From DTU089 sp964421815 (GTDB taxonomy: Bacteria; Bacillota; Clostridia; Oscillospirales; Acutalibacteraceae), in contig CAYQYT010000005.1 in the NCBI GenBank assembly GCA_964421815.1, positions 62,001 to 126,000 on the forward strand: DNA of 64,000 nucleotides, in the 5' to 3' direction. The position numbers and the translations under genes were made by a program. Under the pieces are notes generated by a model. The model did not search any database. It worked only from the letters and a program-made list of their open reading frames with translations, and was not told the DNA's origin. Shown here one piece after another: positions 24,813-33,346 of the stretch; the stretch's first letter is position 1; each line of letters opens with the position of its first letter.

Positions 24813-25241
24813 GTGTTCTGCGGACAGTTTAATCATACACTTGATGAAAAGAACCGCTTTAAAGTTCCGGCATCTCTCCGCAACAAAATGGGTGTTGAAG
24901 CTTACCTTATTAAATCTCCCGACCCAAGCACCAAATGTTTGTATATGTATTCCGAAGAGGGTTGGAACGAATTGTATGAACAGTTCACCAAGGGCGACCA
25001 ACATGACGAAACAACAAGACGTGTTTCAAGAAAAATTCTTTCCGGTGTTGTATATGGTGAGATAGATAAAGGTGGGCGACTTACCCTTAATTCCGCTCTT
25101 AAAGAATTTGCAGGCATAGAAAACGATATTTGTATCGTGGGTAACACAAGGCATATTGAACTTTGGTCACCGGCAGAGTGGGAGAAAGAGATGGCAATTC
25201 TCGATGTTACTCCTACCGCGTCGCTTAACATTGACTTCTGA
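24813..25241 (+). CDS. mraZ: Transcriptional regulator MraZ
   Basis: MraZ is the conserved DNA-binding regulator at the head of the division and cell wall cluster. I place the start at the GTG at 24813, 8 nt after GAAAGGGG, because the product MFCGQFNHTLDEKNR then matches the family N-terminus (MFxGxxxHxLDxKxR). An ATG at 24807 and a TTG at 24795 are alternatives. Both SpoVT/AbrB-like half domains are present: DEKNRFKVPASLRNKMG, and GEIDKGGRLTLNSALKEFAGIENDICIVG. The length of 142 residues is typical. The stop overlaps the rsmH start. Confidence 0.94.
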   Translation: MFCGQFNHTLDEKNRFKVPASLRNKMGVEAYLIKSPDPSTKCLYMYSEEGWNELYEQFTKGDQHDETTRRVSRKILSGVVYGEIDKGGRLTLNSALKEFAGIENDICIVGNTRHIELWSPAEWEKEMAILDVTPTASLNIDF

Positions 25242-26170
25242 TGGTTATGGAGTTTAAACATATTTCGGTTCTCCTTGAAGAATCGGTGAATGCATTGAAT
25301 ATAAAGCCCAACGGAATATACGTTGACTGCACCGCAGGGAGCGGAGGTCATTCCGCCGAGGTTTTAAAGCATTTGGGTGAGAACGGGAGAATGGTTCTTA
25401 TTGACCGCGACCCCGATGCTGTTGAAACTGTAACAAACAGGTTTAAAAATGATAAAAGAGTTGTTGTTGTTCACAATAATTATTCGGAAATAAAACAAAT
25501 CCTCCGTAATTTGAATATTGATGGAGTTGACGGAATTATTGCCGACTTAGGTGTCAGCAGTCATCAACTTGATACTGCCGAAAGAGGTTTTTCTTTCCAC
25601 TATGACGCTCCCCTTGATATGAGAATGAGTCAGCAGGGGACCACGGCAGAAGAAATTGTGAACACCTATTCTCAAAAAGAACTGTTCAATGTCATAAGCA
25701 AATACGGAGAGGAAAAGTTTGCAAACTCCGTTGCATCCGCCATTGTGCGTGAAAGGGAAAAATGCCCGATTGAAACAACCCTTCAACTTGCTGAAATTGT
25801 GTCAAATGCAATCCCCGCAAAGTTCAGAAGGAACGGACACCCCGCAAGAAAGACTTTTCAAGCAATCAGAATTGAGGTAAATGCAGAGTTAACTGTTTTA
25901 GAAAACACCTTACCTGATATGTTTGAGTGCCTCAACAAAGACGGTGTATTAGCCGTAATCACCTTTCATTCTTTGGAGGACAGAATAGTCAAAGATTATT
26001 TTAGAACTTTGAAAGAGGGGTGCACCTGCCCCAAGGATTTCCCTGTTTGCGTTTGCGGGAAAACTCCCAAAGCCATTGTTAAATCTTCCGGAGTAAAAGC
26101 AACAGGCAAGGAAATCGACGAAAACAACAGAAGCCGTAGTGCAAAACTACGTACGGCAGTCAAACTATAA
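25241..26170 (+). CDS. rsmH: 16S rRNA (cytosine1402-N4)-methyltransferase RsmH
   Basis: RsmH (MraW) methylates N4 of C1402 in 16S rRNA using S-adenosylmethionine. The 309-residue product has the SAM-binding DCTAGSGGHSAEVL, DRDPDAVE, DLGVSSHQLD and the conserved FSFHYDAPLDMRM. The typical RNGHPARKTFQAIRIEVN and HSLEDRIVKDYF segments follow. The start codon overlaps the mraZ stop in TGATG. A second in-frame ATG six bases later is also possible. It is the second gene of the dcw cluster, as in most Firmicutes. Confidence 0.97.
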   Translation: MVMEFKHISVLLEESVNALNIKPNGIYVDCTAGSGGHSAEVLKHLGENGRMVLIDRDPDAVETVTNRFKNDKRVVVVHNNYSEIKQILRNLNIDGVDGIIADLGVSSHQLDTAERGFSFHYDAPLDMRMSQQGTTAEEIVNTYSQKELFNVISKYGEEKFANSVASAIVREREKCPIETTLQLAEIVSNAIPAKFRRNGHPARKTFQAIRIEVNAELTVLENTLPDMFECLNKDGVLAVITFHSLEDRIVKDYFRTLKEGCTCPKDFPVCVCGKTPKAIVKSSGVKATGKEIDENNRSRSAKLRTAVKL

Positions 26171-26207
26171 TTATATTTTGGAAGCGAAAATACAGAGGAG
26201 GAAAAAT

Positions 26208-26774
26208 ATGGCAACTTACAGAAGTTCGGCGGCATACGATTTGTCTTTGTTTGAACCGCAGGTTGTAGAAAGACCCTCAAGATCCCAAAAGCCTGCTACA
26301 AAGGGGCCTGTCAAAAAGGCACCGGCTAAACTTCAAAACAAAATAAGTACTGCCGTTGAAATGAACGGAATGAGTCAAACCGTTGAGCGGAAAGCTGCCT
26401 CTGTTAAAGTTAATAAACTTGCGAAACAACTTATAGTGTGCTTTACCTTGATTTGTATAAGTTTTTTGGGGTTGCTTGTAATGGATTCCAAAATCAATGC
26501 CCTTGATAAACAGATTTCTTCGGTAGAAAGTAAGATTGACATTCAAGAGGGCGAAGCCGTAAGGCTTAATGCGGAACTCAGTAGTAAAATATCCTCCGAT
26601 AAAATAGAAAATTATGCAGAAAACGTGCTTGGTATGGTTAAAGCAGAAAGCTATCAAATAAGCTATATTGATCTTTCCGAGGGCGACGAAATAGTTGTGT
26701 CCGGTGACAAAACTGTTGAAGGAAACAGCGATTTTTCAAAGAAAATAAAACAGCTGTTTGCATATATTTTTTAA
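26208..26774 (+). CDS. ftsL: FtsL-like septum protein
   Basis: This 188-residue bitopic protein lies in the ftsL position between rsmH and the division PBP. The start follows GAGGAGG. A basic, Pro/Lys-rich cytoplasmic tail of about 75 residues precedes one membrane helix (LIVCFTLICISFLGLLV, about residues 76-92). An extracytoplasmic heptad region follows (NALDKQISSVESKIDIQEGEAVRLNAEL), as expected for FtsL/DivIC coiled coils. FtsL sequences diverge strongly, so the call leans on topology and synteny. It should bridge FtsQ/DivIB and the FtsW-PBP pair at the septum. Confidence 0.82.
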   Translation: MATYRSSAAYDLSLFEPQVVERPSRSQKPATKGPVKKAPAKLQNKISTAVEMNGMSQTVERKAASVKVNKLAKQLIVCFTLICISFLGLLVMDSKINALDKQISSVESKIDIQEGEAVRLNAELSSKISSDKIENYAENVLGMVKAESYQISYIDLSEGDEIVVSGDKTVEGNSDFSKKIKQLFAYIF

Positions 26775-26792
26775 ATAGAAATATGTATTTAT

Positions 26793-26816
26793 GGGAGTTG
26801 AGTGTGCTCGACTCTC
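26793..26816 (+). terminator. Weak hairpin between ftsL and the division PBP
   Basis: Arms GAGTTGAG (26795-26802) and CTCGACTC (26807-26814), extended by two further pairs, form a stem with a TGTG loop. A T-rich stretch follows after a short gap. It may be an attenuator rather than a full stop, since the cluster continues downstream. Confidence 0.4.
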
Positions 26817-26846
26817 ATTTTGTACTTTTTTTGGTAGGTTTTAATT

Positions 26847-29072
26847 ATGTCACATGTAAATAAAAATTTAAAAAAGAGGACTGCCGTAGCAGTTGCCATA
26901 TTACTGTTATTGGGGTTTGGTACCGATATAGCACGGCTTGCATATTTTCAAATATTTAATGCCGATGAGTATAAGGTTCTTGCGGAATCCGGTCAGCTTA
27001 GCGATACGGAAATACCTGCCGACAGAGGTGTGATATACGACAGTAATATGGAAGTGCTTGCGGAAAGTGCATCCGCGTGGCTTGTGTATGTAAATCCTTC
27101 AAAAATAGAAGACAAGGAGCAAAGAACCCTTATTTCAAAGGGTCTTGCAAAAATCTTTGATGACGATAGCCTTAAATGGAAAAATATCTATGACAAAATA
27201 GGAAACAAAAAATACGGCTATGTAAAAATCAAAGGCAAAATTGAGTATGAAGCCAAAACAAAAATCCAGGAATTTATCAACAAGAACGATTTGTATGCAA
27301 TTGTTTGCATAGATCCGGACACAAAGCGATATTATCCTTACGGCAATTTTGCTTCTACGGTAATCGGAATGACGAATATTGACTCTGACGGCAGAGTGGG
27401 TATAGAGTTAATGTATAACGATGTTCTGACAGGGGTTCCCGGCAGAATAATCACGGCGCGCGACGGGCACAGCGATTTAATGTCCACAAATTATGAAACA
27501 AAATTTGATGCGGAGCAGGGTACAAGTCTTGTTATGTCAGTGGATAAAACAATCCAGCATTATCTTGAAAAAGGACTTTCCCAAGCGGTTGTTGACAATG
27601 AGGCGACCTCGGCATACGGCATTGTTATGGACGTAAATACCGGTGCCGTGCTTGCAATGGCAACAATGCCCGACTATGATTTGAATAATCCTGCGGTTAT
27701 TACCGATAAAGCGGTGTTAAAGAAACTCAGCAAAATTAAAGATAAGGAAGAATATGCCAAGGCTTATAATGAACAGGTGTATTTAATGTGGAGAAACAAA
27801 GCGGTAAGTGACACCTATGAGCCCGGTTCTGTATTTAAAATTATTACTGCGGCGGCGGGTCTTGAGGAGGGCGTTGTAACTACCGATACCACCTATAATT
27901 GTACCGGCGCAATCAGAGTTGCGGACAATACAATCCACTGTCACCGCCGTGAAGGTCACGGAGTACAGACTGTAACCGAAGGTCTTGTTAATTCCTGTAA
28001 CCCTTTCTATATAACCATAGGTCAGAAATTGGGAACGGAAAAGTTCTATAAATATTTTGAAGCCTTTGGTTTCACGGAGGACAGCGGAATAGATTTGCCC
28101 GCAGAAGCCACCCCGGTAGGCGGTGTTACCTACCATAAAAAAGAAGATATGGGTATTTCTCAACTTTCTTCAAGTGCGTTCGGCCAAACATTCCAGGTCA
28201 GTGCAATACAGATGATTACCGCGGTTTCCGCCATTGCAAACGGCGGAAAACTTATGGAACCCTATGTGGTTGCAAAACAGATTGACCAGGATGGAAATAC
28301 TGTTTACGAAAGAACTCCCACCGTTAAAAGACAGGTGGTTTCCGAGAGTACCGCTAAAACAGTACTTGGAATGATGGAGCAGGTTGTTGACGGCGGTACC
28401 GGTAGAAATGCTTATATTCCCGGGTATCGCGTTGCAGGTAAAACGGGTACTTCCGAAAAACTTACCGTTGACGGCGAGTATATAGCGTCCTTTGTAGGAT
28501 GTGCACCTGCGGATGACCCGCAGATAGCTGTTCTTATAATTATTGACGAACCCCAGGTTTATAACCACGGCGGCGGTGCTATTGCGGCACCTGTTGCAGG
28601 TGTGGTAATTGAACAGACTCTGAAATACATGAATGTTGAGCCTGTTTATTCGGATGAGGAATTGGCAAAGCTTAATGCAACAACTCCCGATGTTAACGGT
28701 ATGAGTGTTGCTGCCGCTAAAGAGACACTTTCAAGGCAGAATTTTAATGCAAGAGTTGTGGGTAACGGCGACAAGGTTGTTTCTCAGTATCCTGCAAAAG
28801 ACCAGAGCATTCCTTTGGACGGTGTCGTTATTCTTTACACCCAAACGGGAAATGTTGAAACAACTTCAACTGTACCGGACCTTACCGGATTGAGCATAAG
28901 CGATGCTAACAAGCGTGCCGTAAATTCCGGCTACAACATCAAAATTTCCGGTGCATCCCATGACAGTGAAGTTATTTCCTACCGTCAAAGTGTTGAAAAA
29001 GGCACCAAAGCGGAATTGGGATCAACTATAACAGTATATTTTAAGGCCACCAGCGGCGTCCAGGACGACTGA
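26847..29072 (+). CDS. Division penicillin-binding protein with two PASTA domains (FtsI/SpoVD type)
   Basis: This 741-residue class B PBP has an N-terminal membrane anchor (about residues 12-30) and a dimerisation domain (DRGVIYDSN). The transpeptidase domain has SVFK with Ser328, SCN in LVNSCNPF and KTGTSEK with Lys532. Two C-terminal PASTA domains follow, starting near residues 612 and 676. The position after ftsL matches pbpB/ftsI, and PASTA domains are also found in SpoVD. It cross-links peptidoglycan at the septum with FtsW (33347-34612). Whether the cell uses this protein for division, spore cortex, or both cannot be told. Confidence 0.93.
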   Translation: MSHVNKNLKKRTAVAVAILLLLGFGTDIARLAYFQIFNADEYKVLAESGQLSDTEIPADRGVIYDSNMEVLAESASAWLVYVNPSKIEDKEQRTLISKGLAKIFDDDSLKWKNIYDKIGNKKYGYVKIKGKIEYEAKTKIQEFINKNDLYAIVCIDPDTKRYYPYGNFASTVIGMTNIDSDGRVGIELMYNDVLTGVPGRIITARDGHSDLMSTNYETKFDAEQGTSLVMSVDKTIQHYLEKGLSQAVVDNEATSAYGIVMDVNTGAVLAMATMPDYDLNNPAVITDKAVLKKLSKIKDKEEYAKAYNEQVYLMWRNKAVSDTYEPGSVFKIITAAAGLEEGVVTTDTTYNCTGAIRVADNTIHCHRREGHGVQTVTEGLVNSCNPFYITIGQKLGTEKFYKYFEAFGFTEDSGIDLPAEATPVGGVTYHKKEDMGISQLSSSAFGQTFQVSAIQMITAVSAIANGGKLMEPYVVAKQIDQDGNTVYERTPTVKRQVVSESTAKTVLGMMEQVVDGGTGRNAYIPGYRVAGKTGTSEKLTVDGEYIASFVGCAPADDPQIAVLIIIDEPQVYNHGGGAIAAPVAGVVIEQTLKYMNVEPVYSDEELAKLNATTPDVNGMSVAAAKETLSRQNFNARVVGNGDKVVSQYPAKDQSIPLDGVVILYTQTGNVETTSTVPDLTGLSISDANKRAVNSGYNIKISGASHDSEVISYRQSVEKGTKAELGSTITVYFKATSGVQDD

Positions 29073-29078
29073 TTGTTT

Positions 29079-29450
29079 GATAAATTTGCGAAATTGTGCG
29101 TTTGCTCACACTCGCAGTACCCTTGTACAGCTTCGGTTCGCAATTCACCCAATTTCATCAAATTTATCTAAACAATCCACAAATCTTAATATATTTGCGA
29201 AATTGTGCGTTTGCTCACACTCGTCGTACCTTTGTACGACTTCGGTTCGCAATTCACCCAATTTCATCAAATTTATCTAAACAATCCACAAATCTTAATA
29301 TATTTGCGAAATTGTGCGTTTGCTCACACTCGTCGTACCTTTGTACGACTTCGGTTCGCAATTCACCCAATTTCATCAAATTTATCTAAACAATCCACGA
29401 ATGTTAATATATTTGCGAAATTTAGCAATTCGTTCACACTCGCAGTACCC
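29079..29450. repeat. 109-bp tandem repeat array (three copies plus a partial fourth)
   Basis: The landmark TTTGCGAAATTGTGCG begins at 29085, 29194 and 29303, and a diverged copy begins at 29412, giving an exact 109-bp period. Copies two and three are nearly identical. Each unit contains a small hairpin GTCGTAC-CTTT-GTACGAC and TTCGGTTCGCAATTC. Within the first unit GATAAATTTG and CAAATTTATC pair across about 90 bp, so one unit is itself a long imperfect inverted repeat. Short reading frames through the array follow the repeat and have no ribosome binding sites. The array fills the 442-bp gap before murE. Confidence 0.85.
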
Positions 29451-29514
29451 ATTGTGTTAATAAAATAAAAAAGAAAAATAAATATATAAGAATAAAAACT
29501 TTCGGAGGTATATT

Positions 29515-30924
29515 ATGCTCCTTTCACAACTTTTAAAAGACATAAAAGTGTTCAACTCCTATGAGGACAGGGAAATAACCGATGTTACCGATAAAAGCGG
29601 TAATATTAAAGAGGGGTGTGCATTTGTCTGCGTCAAGGGTGCCCGTTTTGACGGTCACAGTATTGCAGATCAGGTTTTAGCCCAAGGCGCAAAAGCCGTA
29701 ATTGTAACACGGGACCTGGGTCTTAAAGAGCAGATTATTGTTGAAAATTCCCGGGAGGCTTATGCCCTTATGTGCAAAAATCTCTTTTTGCGCAGTGCCG
29801 ATAAGTTGAAAATAATCGGCATCACCGGTACCAACGGAAAAACAACCTCCGCTTTTGTTATAAAAGATATTCTCAAAGAATTGGGAGTGCAGAGCGGTCT
29901 TATCGGTACTGTCAAAAATATGGTGGGTGACAAGAGTTTCCACACGGAGCTTACAACTCCCGACCCCTATGATATGCACTCTCTTTTCAAAGCCATGGTC
30001 GATGATGGTATTGAATACTGTGTAATGGAAACATCATCCCAGGCGTTCCACCAAATGCGCCTTGCGGGTATTCATTTTACTGTGGGTGCGTTCACAAATC
30101 TCACCCAGGATCATCTTGATTACCACGGCACCCTTGAAGAATATAAAAAATGTAAAAAGACATTGTTCTATAACTGTGATACGGCAATTTTCAACAATGA
30201 TGATGAGGCATCCGCGTATATGCGGGATGGCATAACCGCTCAGACTGCGGGTTATTCAATAAAAGAAAAATCCGATTACAAAGCGGAAAATGTTCAACTG
30301 TTTTCAGACAGAGTGGAGTATGATTTAAACGGAAATCGGGTTGTCTTTCATATTCCCGGCGGTTTCTCGGTTTATAATTCTCTCACGGCAATTTCCGTGG
30401 TTAACAAGTTGGGATTCCCCCTTGAAGATGTTATAAAGGCGGCATATTCCGCAAAATCAGTCAGCGGAAGAGTTGAACTTTTAAAGACAAATACGGATTT
30501 TAGTGTTATAATAGACTATGCCCACAGTCCCGACGGACTTGAAAAGGCAATCAATGCGGTCCGCGGTTTCACAAAGGGCAGGGTTATCACTCTTTTCGGT
30601 TGCGGCGGCGACAGAGATAAAACAAAACGACCCAAAATGGGCAAAATTGCTACCGAACTTTCCGATATTGTTGTTGTAACAAGCGATAATCCCCGTACGG
30701 AAGACCCGGAAGAGATAATAAAAGATATTCTTGCAGGAATAGACAGCCATAAAGAAATAATCACAGTTACAGACAGAAGCGAAGCAATAAAAAAAGCTAT
30801 TTCCATTGCTCAAAAGGATGACACGATTCTTCTTGCGGGCAAGGGACATGAAACTTACCAGGTAATCGGAACAGAGCGCGTTCACTATGATGAGCGTGAA
30901 ATAGTGGCAGATATACTCAAATAA
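29515..30924 (+). CDS. murE: UDP-MurNAc-tripeptide synthetase MurE (meso-DAP type)
   Basis: MurE adds the third amino acid to UDP-MurNAc-L-Ala-D-Glu in the cytoplasm. The 469-residue protein has the ATP-binding GITGTNGKTTSAF (about residues 101-113), the substrate motif TTPDPYDMHSL, HxxGT at LDYHGTLEEY, and CGGDRDKTKRPKMG. The specificity motif is DNPRTEDPEEI; DNPR is the signature for meso-diaminopimelate enzymes, whereas lysine enzymes differ. Peptidoglycan of this organism should therefore be mDAP-based. It begins after CGGAGG, past the tandem repeat, and is followed 12 bp later by murF. Confidence 0.96.
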   Translation: MLLSQLLKDIKVFNSYEDREITDVTDKSGNIKEGCAFVCVKGARFDGHSIADQVLAQGAKAVIVTRDLGLKEQIIVENSREAYALMCKNLFLRSADKLKIIGITGTNGKTTSAFVIKDILKELGVQSGLIGTVKNMVGDKSFHTELTTPDPYDMHSLFKAMVDDGIEYCVMETSSQAFHQMRLAGIHFTVGAFTNLTQDHLDYHGTLEEYKKCKKTLFYNCDTAIFNNDDEASAYMRDGITAQTAGYSIKEKSDYKAENVQLFSDRVEYDLNGNRVVFHIPGGFSVYNSLTAISVVNKLGFPLEDVIKAAYSAKSVSGRVELLKTNTDFSVIIDYAHSPDGLEKAINAVRGFTKGRVITLFGCGGDRDKTKRPKMGKIATELSDIVVVTSDNPRTEDPEEIIKDILAGIDSHKEIITVTDRSEAIKKAISIAQKDDTILLAGKGHETYQVIGTERVHYDEREIVADILK

Positions 30925-30936
30925 CAGGTGCATTTT

Positions 30937-32286
30937 ATGGAAAAAATTTCACTGAAAAAAATAGCGGAATGGTGTTCGGTTGAAACCGAACTCGAGGGAT
31001 TTATAGAAAAAATCTCCACCGATAGCCGCGATATTGATTCAAACACTCTTTTTGTAGCCCTAAAGGGTGAACGCTTTGATGCAAACGATTTTGTGGATGA
31101 CGTTCTCGCAAAAGGTGCAAAGGCGGTAGTTTGCTCCCGGTATGGGGGAGAGGACAAAAGGGTGCTTCTTGTTGAGGATACCGGTAAAGCCCTCCTCAGT
31201 ATTGCCGCAGGGTATAGACAGGGCTTTGATATTCCTTTTGTTGCACTTACGGGAAGTGTGGGTAAAACCACTACAAAGGGTATGATTTATTCGGTTTTAA
31301 GCGAAAAGTTCAATACATTGAGAACCGAGGGTAACTTAAACAATGAAATAGGCGTTCCCAAAACCCTTTTCCGTTTAGAAAAAAAGCATCAGGCGGCAGT
31401 AATCGAAATGGGAATGAATCATTTTGGTGAAATATCACGGCTTTCAAAAACAGTGCGTCCCGATATAGGAGTTATAACTAATGTGGGAACGGCACATATT
31501 GAAAATTTAGGCTCCCGAAATGGTATTTTAAAAGCGAAATCTGAGATTCTTGACGGTATGGAACCCGGCTCTCCCCTTGTAATAAATGGTGACAGCGATA
31601 TTCTGAATAAGATTCCCGCCGATGATTTCAATTTGATTCGCTTTGGACTTGACGGCGGTGACATAACGGCGGAAAATATTGATCCCACACCATTAGGAAG
31701 CGGGTTTACTGTTAAATACAGAGGTGAAAAAGCATACGCTTTTGTACCCTCCCAGGGTGTACATAATGTGTATAACGGGCTTTGTGCCATAGCGGTGGGG
31801 CTCTTGCTTGGAATGACCCTGGAGGAATGTGTAGCAGGGCTTCGCAACTTCTCTCCCGAGGGAATGAGGCAGAAAATAACCTCTGTAAAGGGAATGAATT
31901 TTATTGAGGATTGCTACAATGCAAACCTTGACAGTATGTGTGCCGCATTGGAAACTCTCAAAAGTTTGAAAATAAAAAGAACCGTGGCGGTTCTCGGAGA
32001 TATGCTTGAACTTGGAGATTTCAGTAAGGAAGCCCACGAAAGAGTGGGCGAAAAAGCTTTTGATACCGAGTGTGATTTGCTTGTTACATTCGGCACGGAA
32101 GCAGTAAACACCGCAAGGGCATTTACGGAAAAGGGTGGAATAGCAACGGCCTTTTCCGATAAATCGGAGTTAACGAATTATCTGCGTGACAACCTAAAAG
32201 AAGGGGATACGGTTCTCTTTAAAGGCAGTCGCGGAATGAAAATGGAAGAAATTTTTACATCTCTTTATAAGGAGTGGGAAGTATGA
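30937..32286 (+). CDS. murF: UDP-MurNAc-tripeptide:D-Ala-D-Ala ligase MurF
   Basis: MurF joins D-Ala-D-Ala to the tripeptide precursor. The ATG at 30937 is chosen over a GTG at 30928 because CAGGTG gives proper spacing and the conserved N-terminus starts there. The 449-residue product has ALTGSVGKTTTKGMI, EMGMNHFGEISRL, NVGTAHIENLGS, and the C-terminal DCYNANLDSM and LGDMLELG. The mraY start overlaps the stop codon in ATGA, showing tight coupling. Confidence 0.96.
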   Translation: MEKISLKKIAEWCSVETELEGFIEKISTDSRDIDSNTLFVALKGERFDANDFVDDVLAKGAKAVVCSRYGGEDKRVLLVEDTGKALLSIAAGYRQGFDIPFVALTGSVGKTTTKGMIYSVLSEKFNTLRTEGNLNNEIGVPKTLFRLEKKHQAAVIEMGMNHFGEISRLSKTVRPDIGVITNVGTAHIENLGSRNGILKAKSEILDGMEPGSPLVINGDSDILNKIPADDFNLIRFGLDGGDITAENIDPTPLGSGFTVKYRGEKAYAFVPSQGVHNVYNGLCAIAVGLLLGMTLEECVAGLRNFSPEGMRQKITSVKGMNFIEDCYNANLDSMCAALETLKSLKIKRTVAVLGDMLELGDFSKEAHERVGEKAFDTECDLLVTFGTEAVNTARAFTEKGGIATAFSDKSELTNYLRDNLKEGDTVLFKGSRGMKMEEIFTSLYKEWEV

Positions 32287-33314
32287 AAATTGTAATTGCT
32301 TGTGTTGTGGCGGCAGTCATATCTTTCGCAATAAGTTTTGCTTTGGGCTATGTGGTAATTCCTTTTCTGCATAAACTGAAATTTGGGCAGACTATACTTG
32401 ACATAGGTCCCAAATGGCATAAGAATAAACAGGGCACACCCACTATGGGCGGAATTCTGTTTATAGTAGGAACAGTCGCAGCTTTCGGCATAGTAGTTTT
32501 AATTGATAAACTCCTTGGCGGAGATATAATAGGAACAAACGAAATCCTTTCAAAATCTATGAATATCAAGGTTTGGGGCGGTCTTTTGATGGCACTGGGC
32601 TTCGCATTCATCGGTTTCCTTGATGACTATATAAAAGTTGTCAAAAAACGCAATATGGGACTCACCATATTACAAAAAACCGTTCTTCAGATTGTTCTCA
32701 TGGTGGGTTATTTGTTCACTCTTTATATAAATGACCCCACGGGCAGTATGTTCATTCCTTTTGTGGGAATGGTTGAAACAAAAATATTCTTCTGGGCAAT
32801 AGGTATTGCCGCAATTTACTGCACAACAAATGCGGTTAACTTCACCGACGGTATCGACGGTCTTTGCGGTTCTGTTACACTAACCGCTGCGGTGTGTTTT
32901 ATAGTTGTCGGTGCTCTTCGCAATTGCCTTGGAGTGAGTCTTTTAGCGGCGGCTCTTGCGGGAGGTCTTGCGGGCTATCTTATTTGGAACTGGCACCCTG
33001 CAAAGGTAATGATGGGGGACTTGGGTTCAATGTTCTTGGGCGGTATGGTTGTTGCCCTCTCCTATGCTATCGACTGTCCGCTGATAATTTTGCTCATAGG
33101 TATTATTTATGTGGCGGAGTTCGGTTCCGATATAATTCAAATCGGATATTTCAAGTTAACCCACGGTAAAAGGATTTTCAAAATGGCACCCATACATCAC
33201 CATTTTGAAATGTGCGGTTGGAAAGAAGTTAAGATTGTAAAAATCTTTTCACTTGTGAACCTTTTAGGCGGAATTGCCGCAATTGTTCTTGTTTATTTCG
33301 GTAATCTTAAATAA
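32283..33314 (+). CDS. mraY: Phospho-MurNAc-pentapeptide transferase MraY
   Basis: MraY transfers phospho-MurNAc-pentapeptide to undecaprenyl phosphate, forming lipid I. The 343-residue protein has ten predicted membrane helices and the catalytic loop signatures GFLDDYIKVVKKRN, the NAVNFTDGIDGL segment (about residues 185-196), GDLGSMFLGG and PIHHHFEMCGWKE. The start at 32283 overlaps the murF stop; a GTG nine bases upstream is an alternative. No murD follows, unlike many Firmicutes clusters, and ftsW is next. Confidence 0.97.
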   Translation: MKIVIACVVAAVISFAISFALGYVVIPFLHKLKFGQTILDIGPKWHKNKQGTPTMGGILFIVGTVAAFGIVVLIDKLLGGDIIGTNEILSKSMNIKVWGGLLMALGFAFIGFLDDYIKVVKKRNMGLTILQKTVLQIVLMVGYLFTLYINDPTGSMFIPFVGMVETKIFFWAIGIAAIYCTTNAVNFTDGIDGLCGSVTLTAAVCFIVVGALRNCLGVSLLAAALAGGLAGYLIWNWHPAKVMMGDLGSMFLGGMVVALSYAIDCPLIILLIGIIYVAEFGSDIIQIGYFKLTHGKRIFKMAPIHHHFEMCGWKEVKIVKIFSLVNLLGGIAAIVLVYFGNLK

Positions 33315-33346
33315 ACGACAGTTTTGTTATATAAAGGAGTCGGCTT

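Noticed and set aside
29079..29450. A CRISPR array
   Set aside because: The repeat unit is 109 bp, contiguous, and has no variable spacers between short repeats; no cas genes are in the window.
29077..29468. Short reading frames of 67-97 codons running through the tandem repeats
   Set aside because: They exist only because the 109-bp unit is repeated; there is no ribosome binding site, and the translations repeat with frame shifts between copies. Treated as non-coding.
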